Of a DNA stretch of 64,000 nucleotides, positions 36,512-44,892 are shown piece after piece. The stretch covers positions 23,791-87,790 of the forward strand of contig PDRJ01000041.1 in NCBI GenBank assembly GCA_002748065.1, in the 5' to 3' direction. Source of the stretch: Bacteroidota bacterium. GTDB lineage: Bacteria > Bacteroidota > Bacteroidia > Bacteroidales > BM520. Every line of letters starts with the position of its first letter. The stretch's first letter is position 1. The notes below the pieces were generated by a model. That model was not told the origin of the DNA and searched no databases. It saw only the letters and a list, made by a program, of their open reading frames with translations. The translations under genes and the position numbers were made by a program.

Positions 36512-37702
36512 ATGGAGACGATTCGCACCCTATACAAGATCGGGCATGGCCCTTCGAGCAGCCACACCATGGGACCGGCGCGCGCGGCGGAGAAATTTCG
36601 GAGAGAGTACCCCGAGACCCTCTACCGTGTCACCCTACTAGGATCACTGGCGGCCACAGGAAAGGGGCATCTCACCGACAAAATTCTTCACAAGACACTG
36701 GGTAAAGGATTAAAGGAGATCCTTTGGAAACCCCATATCGTCCCTCAAGAGCACCCCAATGCCCTGATTTTTGAAGCGCTATCAAAAACAGGAGAGCTCC
36801 TCAAGTCGGAAACATGGTTTAGCATTGGAGGAGGAGAGATCACACAAAATCCCAAACAGAAAAACGCTAACGCCATTTATGGGCTGCATAAAATGGATGA
36901 TATCTTGCTATGGTGCCAGAAGAGGGGGTTAAACCTCTGGGAATACGTAGCAGATCGTGAAGATGACGACCTTTGGGATTACCTGGAAGAGGTATGGCAC
37001 GTCATGGAGAGTGCCATCAAAAACGGATTGGATCATGAAAGTCGTCTCCCCGGCCCCCTAAGTATTGCCAGAAAGGCCTCGGCTTACTTCACCAAAGCGC
37101 AACAACAAAACAATCATGTACGCCCTAGAGTTCAGCTCTATGCTTATGCTCTCGCCGTTGCGGAAGAGAACGCTTCAGGGGGCAAGATTGTAACCGCTCC
37201 CACATGCGGATCCTGCGGTGTCGTACCGGCAGTACTCTACCTACTGCAAGAGTATCACCAATTTAGTAAGAAGAGAATCCTGCATGCGTTAGCCACAGCA
37301 GGACTCATTGGCAACCTAATCCGTACCAATGCCTCCATCTCAGGGGCAGAAGTAGGTTGTCAGGGGGAGATCGGTTCTGCTTGCGCCATGGCCTCCGGAG
37401 CGGCAACACAACTCTTTGGAGGATCACCGGCTCAGGTAGAATACGCCGCAGAAATGGGCCTTGAACACCATCTGGGCCTAACCTGTGACCCGGTAATGGG
37501 CCTTGTCCAGATTCCCTGCATCGAACGAAATGCCTTCGCTGCCACCAGAGCCCTCGACGCCAAAGACTACGCCCTGTTATCTGATGGAATCCACCGAATA
37601 TCCTTCGATAAGGTAGTCACCGTTATGAATGAAACCGGACATGATATCCCGGCGCTATACCGAGAAACCGCCCAGGGAGGATTGGCAAAAAGAGAGAGAT
37701 AA
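36512..37702 (+). CDS. sdaA: L-serine ammonia-lyase (serine dehydratase), iron-sulfur type
   Basis: A 396-residue single-chain enzyme that deaminates L-serine to pyruvate with an oxygen-sensitive [4Fe-4S] cluster. The beta part opens with GHGPSSSHTMGPARAAE, and the alpha part has the cluster ligand region TAPTCGSCGVVPAVLY, then EVGCQGEIGSACAMASGA and LGLTCDPVMGLVQIPC. Both parts are fused, as in many anaerobes; the beta part is short. Pyruvate made here would feed the divergently encoded NifJ. The gene end is followed by a heptanucleotide repeat array. Confidence 0.93.
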   Translation: METIRTLYKIGHGPSSSHTMGPARAAEKFRREYPETLYRVTLLGSLAATGKGHLTDKILHKTLGKGLKEILWKPHIVPQEHPNALIFEALSKTGELLKSETWFSIGGGEITQNPKQKNANAIYGLHKMDDILLWCQKRGLNLWEYVADREDDDLWDYLEEVWHVMESAIKNGLDHESRLPGPLSIARKASAYFTKAQQQNNHVRPRVQLYAYALAVAEENASGGKIVTAPTCGSCGVVPAVLYLLQEYHQFSKKRILHALATAGLIGNLIRTNASISGAEVGCQGEIGSACAMASGAATQLFGGSPAQVEYAAEMGLEHHLGLTCDPVMGLVQIPCIERNAFAATRALDAKDYALLSDGIHRISFDKVVTVMNETGHDIPALYRETAQGGLAKRER

Positions 37703-37709
37703 CGACTGC

Positions 37710-37895
37710 GGGAGACGGGAGTCGGAAGACCGAAGACGGAAGACCGAAGTCGGAAGATGGGAGACCGAAGTCCGAAGACGGGAGATGGAAGACGGGAGAC
37801 GGAAGAGTGAGGTTGGAAGTTGAAAGTTGAGCGACAACCTTTTGCAAACGTTGCGGTCAACCCAAACCAAAGGCTACGAAGCACAAACAGATAAA
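37710..37895. repeat. Heptanucleotide repeat array with conserved tail, copy A
   Basis: Fourteen consecutive 7-base units of the pattern SGRAGAY/SGAAGTC (such as GGAAGAC, CGAAGTC, GGGAGAT) run from 37710 to 37807. They are followed by a ~75-base tail (AACGTTGCGGTCAACCC ... AAACAGAT) that also follows the array at 47806-47924. Because 7 is not a multiple of 3, all reading frames show a 7-residue peptide repeat, which explains the spurious reading frames here. Confidence 0.85.
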
Positions 37896-37978
37896 AACAA
37901 TTAGAAAATGCTCACAAGTTGCCCAAAGCGCATAAACGTTAGGTTAGCACTTAAGCGGAGTATCCAAAGAGACAAAAC

Positions 37979-38701
37979 CTACGACGGCCTCTTCAACCCT
38001 TTCAGCACCTTCTCGGCATCTCTCCAATAAAGATTATCCTCGTTATCCGAGATCTTTTGTAGCAGATAAATTGCCTTCAAGGGCTTGGACTCCTTCAAAT
38101 AACACATCGCCAGATACCACTCCGCATGCTCAACATAGAGGTTATCCTTATGGTCAAGAACCGCCTTAAAGGATTTGATCGCATCATCATACCGCGCTGT
38201 TTCAATGTAAGAGATTCCGCCATAAAAACGAAGGGCAACATTAGCGGGATCTTGCGCAAGACCTTCCTCAAACATCAGCGTAGCCTCCTCATAATCCCCC
38301 TCACGAAACTTCACCAAAGCCTGATTCATATCCCCCTCTCCTCGTACCGTACTCCCTACGATCATCACATTTTCGGGATGATAGTATCTATCAAACATCT
38401 GTTCAGAAGAGTACGAGCGGGGAGTGAGCAACAGGGATCCGGCTGTAATCAAAAGTCCCAGACTAGCTGCCACAAAAGAGTATCTCCAATAGGGATTCTT
38501 TATCATCCTTCTCATCCCTAGAAAACGAGTGTGAGCGGGCTTTTTCAACGCATCCAACTTCATCTTTAAATCAAGAAGTTCAAAATCATTCAAAATCGTA
38601 TCCAGCTCCTCGTTAAGAGAGGGACAAGAGCCTCTATAGTTTGAAGCAACCCCCTGGGGAACGGTCTCAATAGTTCCTTTTACAACCTCATGAATCTTCA
38701 T
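37979..38701 (-). CDS. TPR protein with one membrane helix, probable ECF sigma-factor partner
   Basis: A 240-residue protein with a soluble N-terminus (~1-72, partly helical: SLNEELDTILNDFELLDLKMKLDAL), one transmembrane helix (~74-93) and a C-terminal TPR domain (~120-240: ALVKFREGDYEEATLMFEEGL, VALRFYGGISYIETARYDDAIKSF). This is the layout of an anti-sigma factor: cytoplasmic N-terminus, one helix and a periplasmic sensor made of TPRs. It overlaps the sigma gene by 14 bases and is transcribed with it. A classical anti-sigma domain is not recognisable, so the role is inferred from position and topology. Confidence 0.7.
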   Translation of the reverse strand: MKIHEVVKGTIETVPQGVASNYRGSCPSLNEELDTILNDFELLDLKMKLDALKKPAHTRFLGMRRMIKNPYWRYSFVAASLGLLITAGSLLLTPRSYSSEQMFDRYYHPENVMIVGSTVRGEGDMNQALVKFREGDYEEATLMFEEGLAQDPANVALRFYGGISYIETARYDDAIKSFKAVLDHKDNLYVEHAEWYLAMCYLKESKPLKAIYLLQKISDNEDNLYWRDAEKVLKGLKRPS

Positions 38702-39371
38702 ATTCCTTTAATTCTTTGTATGATGTATCACCTTCAATTCGCTTTTTCAACAACTCCTTACAGCTATACTTACGCGCTTTGGTATAATCCTCACTAGCAT
38801 ATCCCATGACCTTGGTAATATCGCGTATCGACTTCCCTTTGGCAAACAACGATAATACACGCTGGCAGTCCGATGACAAAGAACCGAAGTGCTTCAGGTA
38901 GATCCGCCTCCGTTCCGATTCAGGATTAAAGAGATCATACTCTCCCAGGTTATCATCCGAAAGGGGCAAAAAACCTTCAACCTCAGTAACATCAACTGTA
39001 CGCTCGTCAAAACGCTTATTCTTGTTAAGGTGTTGCAGCCAAAGATTGCGACAAATACTGTAAAAGAACGTCTTGAAAGAACTCGTTAGCGAGAACTCCT
39101 CTCCTCTAACCTTTTCGTAAACGACGAAAATAGCATCCTGGAATAGATCCTCAGCATCCTCCGGAGTACCTGAATTACCCTCCACGAAACGTCTCACGAG
39201 ACCGATATACTCACGATAAATCGACTCTATGACCTCCGTTCGGCGCTCCCTCAATCCCTCAAGGTAATCCAAATCACCGTTTACAGAAATTCCTCTCTTC
39301 TTCATCCAGTTTTCCCAAAAAAGTAATACAAAATCCCCAATTTTTTTTATATTTTGTTCAGGAGATATCAC
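38688..39371 (-). CDS. ECF-type RNA polymerase sigma factor
   Basis: A sigma-70-family protein of about 227 residues. Region 2 is visible in IYREYIGLVRRFVEG, EDAEDLFQDAIFVVYEKV and FKTFFYSICRNLWLQHL, and region 4 is a helix-turn-helix (SDCQRVLSLFAKGKSIRDITKVMGY). No region 3 lies between them, which is typical of ECF factors. The frame opens with GTG 39371; the next ATG at 39305 (MKKRGISVN) is an equally likely start. It is co-transcribed with the TPR/membrane protein and is divergent from the secreted cohesin/dockerin-like protein and CHAT protease, which are plausible targets. Confidence 0.88.
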   Translation of the reverse strand: MISPEQNIKKIGDFVLLFWENWMKKRGISVNGDLDYLEGLRERRTEVIESIYREYIGLVRRFVEGNSGTPEDAEDLFQDAIFVVYEKVRGEEFSLTSSFKTFFYSICRNLWLQHLNKNKRFDERTVDVTEVEGFLPLSDDNLGEYDLFNPESERRRIYLKHFGSLSSDCQRVLSLFAKGKSIRDITKVMGYASEDYTKARKYSCKELLKKRIEGDTSYKELKEYEDS

Positions 39372-39897
39372 TTAAACCATTTATTCCCAAGAAGATAATA
39401 AAAAACCCGGAAAAAAGGTATAACGTCCTCCTTTCCCGTTTCCCTTACCTCTTTTCACTGCTATCCGATAAAAACAGGAGAAGAAAGAAGACGACACCCT
39501 CATCCTCCTCTCTTTCTCCATCGCATTTTGGTTTCCCTCAAACCGAATTGCAATGAATAAAAGTACACATTTTTTTTGAACGTTTCGCTCTTTAAGGAGT
39601 GATTTTGTTCATTAATTCAACAATCACTTCAAAAAAAATAAAAAAAATACACTTTCCTCTCCCAGACACAAATAAATCATAAAAAACTAATAATCAACCA
39701 CAAAAGCACCTTAAAACCGCTATTCACATGGTTTTTATTACGCAATAGTGACATTTTTTTAAAAAAAAGTTCAAAAGAGGGTATTACCTTTTTCGGAAAA
39801 ACGGATTAAGGGATAGACACGACGAGAAGAGAGTGTGACTGAGGAGAAGGAGTGGTGTCGAAGTTGTGGTGTTAATGTTAATTTCATGTATAACGAG
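39372..39897. other. AT-rich 526-base divergent intergenic region
   Basis: No gene is supported here. The region is very AT-rich and holds two small inverted repeats: AGTGATT/AATCACT (39598-39604 and 39622-39628) and AAAACC/GGTTTT (39713-39718 and 39730-39735). It separates the ECF sigma gene from the secreted-protein gene and should contain promoters for both, possibly one read by the ECF factor itself. No exact TAnnTTTG was found close to either start. Confidence 0.6.
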
Positions 39898-41220
39898 ATG
39901 AGAAAGTTGTATTTTCGCTTATTAGGTATTAGTATGGTTGTTGTTTTGCTGGGTTCGACGCTTGGCGTGACAGCTCAGAACTCTTTTTCAGGAAAGGTTC
40001 TCTATCATGGAAATCCAGATAAGCCCGTACATTCTGTAACCGTGACCATGCAAAATGCGGATAACTCATTTTTCCAGACAGTGGAGACAGCATCGGATGG
40101 TTTTTACGAATTTACTGATATCCCCAACGGGACCTTTACTATAACAGCGGAAACTGAACTCGCTACGAGAGAGCCGGAACTCATGGATGCCTTTATGATC
40201 ATGCAGCACCTGCTGGGAGCGATCAACCTGGAAGGTTACGAAGCAATGGCCGCAGATGTGAATGACAATGGCACCGTTGATTGGGAAGACTACTGGGACA
40301 TCATGATTGGATGGATTGTATACCAACTCCCCTTTGAGAGTGATCCCTGGTTGTTTGACACATTAGAGCACACCTTCTCTGCCAGCAAAGAAGAGGGTAA
40401 CGGTAATGGCAATGGGAACGGCAATGGGAATGGTAACGGTAACGGAAATGGCAACGGCAATGGAGGAGGAAATAACACATCCTCAGGAAATGAGCTTGGA
40501 TGCACCACTTCGGGAGATGTCTCAGGCGTATACATCATTCCCGATGACAAAAATACATCGAGCATTATTGCAACACAAGTTATTGATGCTCAACCCGGAG
40601 AGACTGTAGAGCTCACCTTCAGCTCACAGGAAGAGCTTACTGTTTTGGCGCTCTATTTAGGACTCCAGTACGATGCCAACCTCTTGACCATTGAGGGCTA
40701 CGAAACCTATCCCCAGGCAATGGCTCCCCGCACGGAGGAGGCAGAGGGAATACTCGGGTTCAACTGGATGGCGGAAAGCAAGGATGAGGCAAAGTCTCTT
40801 ACAGACGCACAACCCATCATCACGCTGAGCGTGACCATTGCAGAAGATGCTGCTCCTCAGGAAATCAACTTCACACTGGATCAGGAATCCGGAGCCATCT
40901 TTGCCGGACAGAATGTGAATTTTGCTCCGATGCAACTGACAACTCAATCGATCCGTATCTCGGAAAAGGGAGCTACCGGTATAGAGGAGGTGAACTCCTC
41001 GGTAGAGATCTATCCTAACCCCACATCAGACTATGTGGTAGTGGTGGCACAAGAGGATGAGATCATCCTCCGTGATATGACAGGAAAAACTGTGCTGAGG
41101 ACCGAGGTAAACGGAAAGAAGCAGATTGATCTTTCTTCTTTAGCTCCCGGATACTACTTTTATTCCCTTTCAAAAGCTACTCATGAAAAAGCAGCAGGAA
41201 AGCTGTTAATCACAAGATAA
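39898..41220 (+). CDS. Secreted protein with carboxypeptidase-like, dockerin-like and cohesin-like domains plus T9SS signal
   Basis: From ATG 39898 (MRKLYFRLLG) the 440-residue protein has a signal peptide ending in VTAQ; a carboxypeptidase-regulatory-like domain (~28-80); a dockerin-like region (~85-140) with the calcium-loop motif DVNDNGTVDWEDYWDIMI; an acidic, Gly-Asn repeat linker (about eleven GN units); a cohesin-like domain (~205-345, with VIDAQPGETVELTFS, LGLQYDANLLTIEGY, SLTDAQPIITLSV); and a T9SS type A signal (VEIYPNPTSDY to KLLITR). Dockerin and cohesin in one chain could allow self-assembly or binding to other dockerin proteins. A longer GTG start at 39835 is possible but adds a segment before the signal peptide. 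Confidence 0.75.
   Translation: MRKLYFRLLGISMVVVLLGSTLGVTAQNSFSGKVLYHGNPDKPVHSVTVTMQNADNSFFQTVETASDGFYEFTDIPNGTFTITAETELATREPELMDAFMIMQHLLGAINLEGYEAMAADVNDNGTVDWEDYWDIMIGWIVYQLPFESDPWLFDTLEHTFSASKEEGNGNGNGNGNGNGNGNGNGNGNGGGNNTSSGNELGCTTSGDVSGVYIIPDDKNTSSIIATQVIDAQPGETVELTFSSQEELTVLALYLGLQYDANLLTIEGYETYPQAMAPRTEEAEGILGFNWMAESKDEAKSLTDAQPIITLSVTIAEDAAPQEINFTLDQESGAIFAGQNVNFAPMQLTTQSIRISEKGATGIEEVNSSVEIYPNPTSDYVVVVAQEDEIILRDMTGKTVLRTEVNGKKQIDLSSLAPGYYFYSLSKATHEKAAGKLLITR
40394..40470 (+). repeat. Gly-Asn coding hexanucleotide repeat
   Basis: About eleven 6-base units of the form GGNAAY (GGTAACGGTAATGGCAATGG and so on) encode a run of alternating Gly and Asn between the dockerin-like and cohesin-like domains. 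Third positions vary, so the repeat is maintained at protein level. It is likely a flexible linker, and a place where length may differ among strains. Confidence 0.85.
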
Positions 41221-41256
41221 TATCTCCTAATTAATACAACAACGTAACACCGCTTA

Positions 41257-41292
41257 AAACAGGTCAACTCTCCCCGGGTTTGACCTGTTTTT
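41257..41292 (+). terminator. Intrinsic terminator after the cohesin/dockerin-like gene
   Basis: AAACAGGTCAA (41257-41267) pairs with TTGACCTGTTT (41280-41290), followed by TTATTT. It is 36 bases after the stop codon. MITE copy 5 begins at its T-rich tail. Confidence 0.8.
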
Positions 41293-41298
41293 ATTTAG

Positions 41299-41518
41299 AG
41301 GCTGTATAGAAAGTCCGACTTCTTCGTTATGCTTCTCTTCAAAAATAGTGCAAACCGAACGCAAAAGTAAGCTTGCTTATATTTTGCTGAGGTGCAGCCT
41401 ATTTTATGTAAAATGATCATTTACCCCAGTAAACGCACCTATTTCAGCCTTCGCAAGCCTCAAATTCGAACGCTCTATACCACCACGGCTCAAAACGCTG
41501 ACTTTATGGGCAGAAAGA
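41299..41518 (+). mobile_element. MITE-like repeat, copy 5 (long form)
   Basis: A 220-bp copy with left end GGCTGTATAGAAAGTCC and right end GCTGACTTTATGGGCAGAAAG. It keeps the inner ~70 bp module (AAAATAGTGCAAACC ... GAGGTGCAGCCTATTTT), nearly the same as copy 3. TATTTAGAG stands on both sides (41292-41300 and 41522-41530), a possible target duplication. It lies between the cohesin/dockerin-like gene and the CHAT gene. Confidence 0.85.
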
Positions 41519-41563
41519 CACTATTTAGAGAGGCTTCTTTCTTATTGGCACCAATTTATTTTA

Positions 41564-41571
41564 TACTTTTG
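41564..41571 (+). promoter_or_regulatory. -7 promoter element of the CHAT protease gene
   Basis: TACTTTTG fits TAnnTTTG and ends 36 bases before ATG 41608. A TTG at 41545-41547 is somewhat close (16-base spacing). It gives the CHAT gene its own promoter despite the terminator and MITE upstream. Confidence 0.5.
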
Positions 41572-41607
41572 CTGCGCGTACAACGTTGTTAGCTTTTTCA
41601 ATCTTCC

Positions 41608-44600
41608 ATGGCAAAACCAACACACTCGATTGTCTCGGCTCTGCTGATTGCAGGTCTTTTGTCTTTTCAGGCACTCTTTTGTCATGCCATAAGTCAGGAT
41701 CAAGACTACACGAAACAGATACGGAAGGCCTACACGTTACTGCATCAAGATCAATACCAAAAAGCCAAAGAGATCTTTCTGGCATTGGAGAAGGAACCCA
41801 TCGGGCATAAAGAAATAAGCTTTCAGATCGAAGCAGGAAAAGCCATTACTTGCTACTTTACGGAGGATAAGATCCTCTCTGACGCTGCTGCAAGAGCGCT
41901 TCTCGACCCCATACCCCAAAGCTATCATAAGTCTCCTCTCGTTGCTCCTGTCTTTTACGCGATGGCCGGCTATGCAAAACAACGGAAAGATTTTGTACTG
42001 GCACTGCACTATCTCGATACAGCCTCCATCCTTATGGGCAGAAAAAAGGCTGTGGATACCAGCTTCATGGAACGCATATACAACCTACAGGGACAATGCT
42101 TTTTTCATCTATCCAAAATGGAAGAGGCCTTAAATGCTTATCAAAAGGCCTTAACACTCGCCACCAACTACACCAAACAGCATCCCAACCATCTTCTAAA
42201 ATATACCCTGGCCGTAGGAACCGTTTATGCCAAAAAAGGAGAGATCGACCAGGCCAACCGTTACTTCGAAGAGGCCATAAACCTACAAAAAGAGATTGAC
42301 CGTCCGATAACCTACTACGACATCATCTCTCTCAATAACATGGGAAAGTTATATTTCGACAACAAACGGTTTCGGGAAGCCTCCAACATGTTTGACAAAG
42401 CCATTCGCCTTGCCACCCAGATGGATCCACCCAACCAACAGTTACTGGGAGATATCTATATTAATCAGGGGAATATTTACCTCCAGATCACCGACTTTCC
42501 CAAGGCAAGAGAGTACTACCTGAAGGCAGCCTCCCTAAGTTCTATTGGCGACACAAAAGCGCAAATCCTAATCAATAATATTGGATACACCTACTATCGG
42601 CAACAGAACTACGAAGAGGCCATCCCCTATTTCCAAAAAAGCATCGATCAGGCTCCCAGCCAACCGGATGCCATCAAATCCATGCGAAGCCTCGCCCAAT
42701 GTTACGAAGCTTTGAAACAGCTTGACAAGGCGGAACACTTCTTTGTAGCGGCCATCGCTCATACAAAGCAAGATGATGGCACTGTCACCATGGAGCATAT
42801 CCTCTCCCTTCAAGATTACGGGCAGTTCCTGCTCAAAACCGCGCGAACCGCCGAAGGGATCGCTCTTCTTGACCAATGCATCACCTACTATGAAGAGCAG
42901 CGAGGAAACAAAAAAGATAATGAGGCGGAGCTCCACACCAATCTGGCAAAATCTTATATCCGCCAAGGCCAGCTCTCGACGGCCCTTTTTCATGCACAAA
43001 AAGCACTGATGCTTCTGGAGTCCAATTTCAGCGGTGACAGCATCATGAACGATTCCGATATTTTCCAGTCAGAATCGCCCTATGAACTTTTAGGTGTTTT
43101 AGCCTTAAAGGCCCATATATTGCATAAAATGGGGGATCAACAGGAAGATAGCACCTATTGGCATCAGGCTGAAAACACCTATGCCCTTGCCACAAGCATC
43201 TTCAAAAAGGTAAAAATCGCCTATCGCTACGACGAGAGCAAACTCCTTATCGCCAACCAAAGTCACCAACTTTTCCGCGATGCCATCGAATTGGCGTACA
43301 AACGCTACTTAAAGAGTGAGGATCGTCATTTTTTAGAAATGGCTTTCACCTACCTGGAAAACATCAAATACTCCACCCTTTTAGAGGCCTACCGAGAAAA
43401 GGCCCTCATGGAAAAGATAATTGGATCCGAAGAACATACAGAACTACAGCGCATTCAGAAGGAGATAGAGAAAAACACCCACCTGCGCTCCTCAATGCTA
43501 CCGGAAGCAGAGAGGCACCCTCAATGGCTCAAAGATAGTCTCAATGCAACCATCTTCAACCTGAACAGAGAAAGGGAGAAGATCGAGAATCAGCTGCATA
43601 AGCTATACCCCGAATTCTCCCGCCTCAACAAACGACTCAATGTAATCACCCCCCAAAAGATTCAGCAAAACCTTAGGAGAGGAGAAGTCCTCTTAGAGTA
43701 TGGCCTAAGAGACTCCACTGTTTACACTTTCTGTATCTCCAGGAAGTCTATTCTTATGCAATCTAACCACATTGACCACACCTATCTGGACTCGCTACGA
43801 ATGGCGATAAACGCCAAAGATCCCTCCCAAAATCATAATCTCAAAGAGTTTCAACAATTTATTCGTGCATCGTCGTACCTCTATGACATTTTAATTCGAC
43901 CTTTTGAAAAAGAGATTGCAGGAAAATCGATCATCATCATTCCCGACGGAAAATTGGGCTATATCCCCTTTGAAGCCCTCATCACCAATAAACCTTCCCT
44001 GGAAAAAATGGATTATCGGAAGGCCCATTACTTAATAAAAGATCACGGCATTAGTTATGCTTACTCTTCAACCATCCTACTGGAAAACGATAGACAACCC
44101 CAAAAAGGAAAAAAAAGAGCGGTTCTGGCTTATGCTCCCAGGTATCAGAATTTTCGTCACAAGGATTCCACGCTAAACCATTTATCACCCATTCCGGGTA
44201 CGTCGAAAGAGGTTGAGACCATCTGCAAAATCTATGGTGGAAAGGCTATTATTGGCGATGATGCGACAGAGGATTCCTTCAAAAGCATCTCACAGGATTA
44301 CCAAATCATTCATTTGGCCATGCACACGCTAATCAACCCACAACAACCCTCTTTTTCCAAATTGGTTTTTGCCCCTCCCCATACCGATGCACAGGAAGAT
44401 GGGGTTCTCTTCACCGATGAGCTCTTTCACCTCTCGTTGAAAGCCGATATGGCGGTACTCAGTGCTTGTCAAACAGGAGATGGAACCATTCATGAAGGGG
44501 AGGGAATCCTCTCTTTAGCACGGGGATTCTTTTATGCCGGCATCTCCAGTGTTGTCATGACACTATGGCCAGTGGACGATGGAAGTAGTCCTGTTATTAT

Positions 44601-44841
44601 GGAAGCCTTCTACCGTTACCTGAGAAAAGGATACACCAAAGAACAGGCACTGCAACGGGCGAAACTTGATCTTCTGAAACACAATGACCCGGTATCCTCT
44701 CACCCTAAATATTGGGCAGGATACGTCACCATTGGGAACCAGGCTCCATTACGAAGAGGCCCTCAATCATGCTACATGATTGGCCTAATAGGAGTGTTAA
44801 TTTTGGGAAGGCTCTTTCAATACATCAAATCCCACGCTTAA
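41608..44841 (+). CDS. Secreted TPR-CHAT domain protease (1,077 aa)
   Basis: After a signal peptide (LLIAGLLSFQALFCHA), residues ~35-480 are at least nine TPR repeats (YQKAKEIFLALEK, MEEALNAYQKALTLA, YEEAIPYFQKSIDQA and others). A helical link (~500-680) leads to a CHAT domain (~700-1050), a caspase-like cysteine protease fold. The catalytic dyad is visible: His906 in HLAMHTLIN and Cys954 in LSACQTGDG, with GEGILSLARGFFYAG after it. A final helix (MIGLIGVLILGRLFQYI, ~1057-1073) and short basic tail anchor it in a membrane. The domain is therefore probably in the periplasm, tethered at the inner or outer membrane. Target proteins are unknown. It lies near the ECF sigma/TPR pair and the cohesin/dockerin-like protein. 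Confidence 0.92.
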   Translation: MAKPTHSIVSALLIAGLLSFQALFCHAISQDQDYTKQIRKAYTLLHQDQYQKAKEIFLALEKEPIGHKEISFQIEAGKAITCYFTEDKILSDAAARALLDPIPQSYHKSPLVAPVFYAMAGYAKQRKDFVLALHYLDTASILMGRKKAVDTSFMERIYNLQGQCFFHLSKMEEALNAYQKALTLATNYTKQHPNHLLKYTLAVGTVYAKKGEIDQANRYFEEAINLQKEIDRPITYYDIISLNNMGKLYFDNKRFREASNMFDKAIRLATQMDPPNQQLLGDIYINQGNIYLQITDFPKAREYYLKAASLSSIGDTKAQILINNIGYTYYRQQNYEEAIPYFQKSIDQAPSQPDAIKSMRSLAQCYEALKQLDKAEHFFVAAIAHTKQDDGTVTMEHILSLQDYGQFLLKTARTAEGIALLDQCITYYEEQRGNKKDNEAELHTNLAKSYIRQGQLSTALFHAQKALMLLESNFSGDSIMNDSDIFQSESPYELLGVLALKAHILHKMGDQQEDSTYWHQAENTYALATSIFKKVKIAYRYDESKLLIANQSHQLFRDAIELAYKRYLKSEDRHFLEMAFTYLENIKYSTLLEAYREKALMEKIIGSEEHTELQRIQKEIEKNTHLRSSMLPEAERHPQWLKDSLNATIFNLNREREKIENQLHKLYPEFSRLNKRLNVITPQKIQQNLRRGEVLLEYGLRDSTVYTFCISRKSILMQSNHIDHTYLDSLRMAINAKDPSQNHNLKEFQQFIRASSYLYDILIRPFEKEIAGKSIIIIPDGKLGYIPFEALITNKPSLEKMDYRKAHYLIKDHGISYAYSSTILLENDRQPQKGKKRAVLAYAPRYQNFRHKDSTLNHLSPIPGTSKEVETICKIYGGKAIIGDDATEDSFKSISQDYQIIHLAMHTLINPQQPSFSKLVFAPPHTDAQEDGVLFTDELFHLSLKADMAVLSACQTGDGTIHEGEGILSLARGFFYAGISSVVMTLWPVDDGSSPVIMEAFYRYLRKGYTKEQALQRAKLDLLKHNDPVSSHPKYWAGYVTIGNQAPLRRGPQSCYMIGLIGVLILGRLFQYIKSHA

Positions 44842-44892
44842 CAGGAGGGGCAAATGCAATACCTTTTCGTTTAATATGCTAAGAAAGAATAC

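Noticed and set aside
37567..37884. Reading frames over the heptamer repeats
   Set aside because: A 7-base repeat is read as the same 7-residue pattern in all frames; the frames are therefore an artefact.
41392..41592. Small reading frames inside the MITE-like repeats
   Set aside because: They are short, differ in frame and length among copies and lack conserved starts, so they do not encode a transposase or a peptide.
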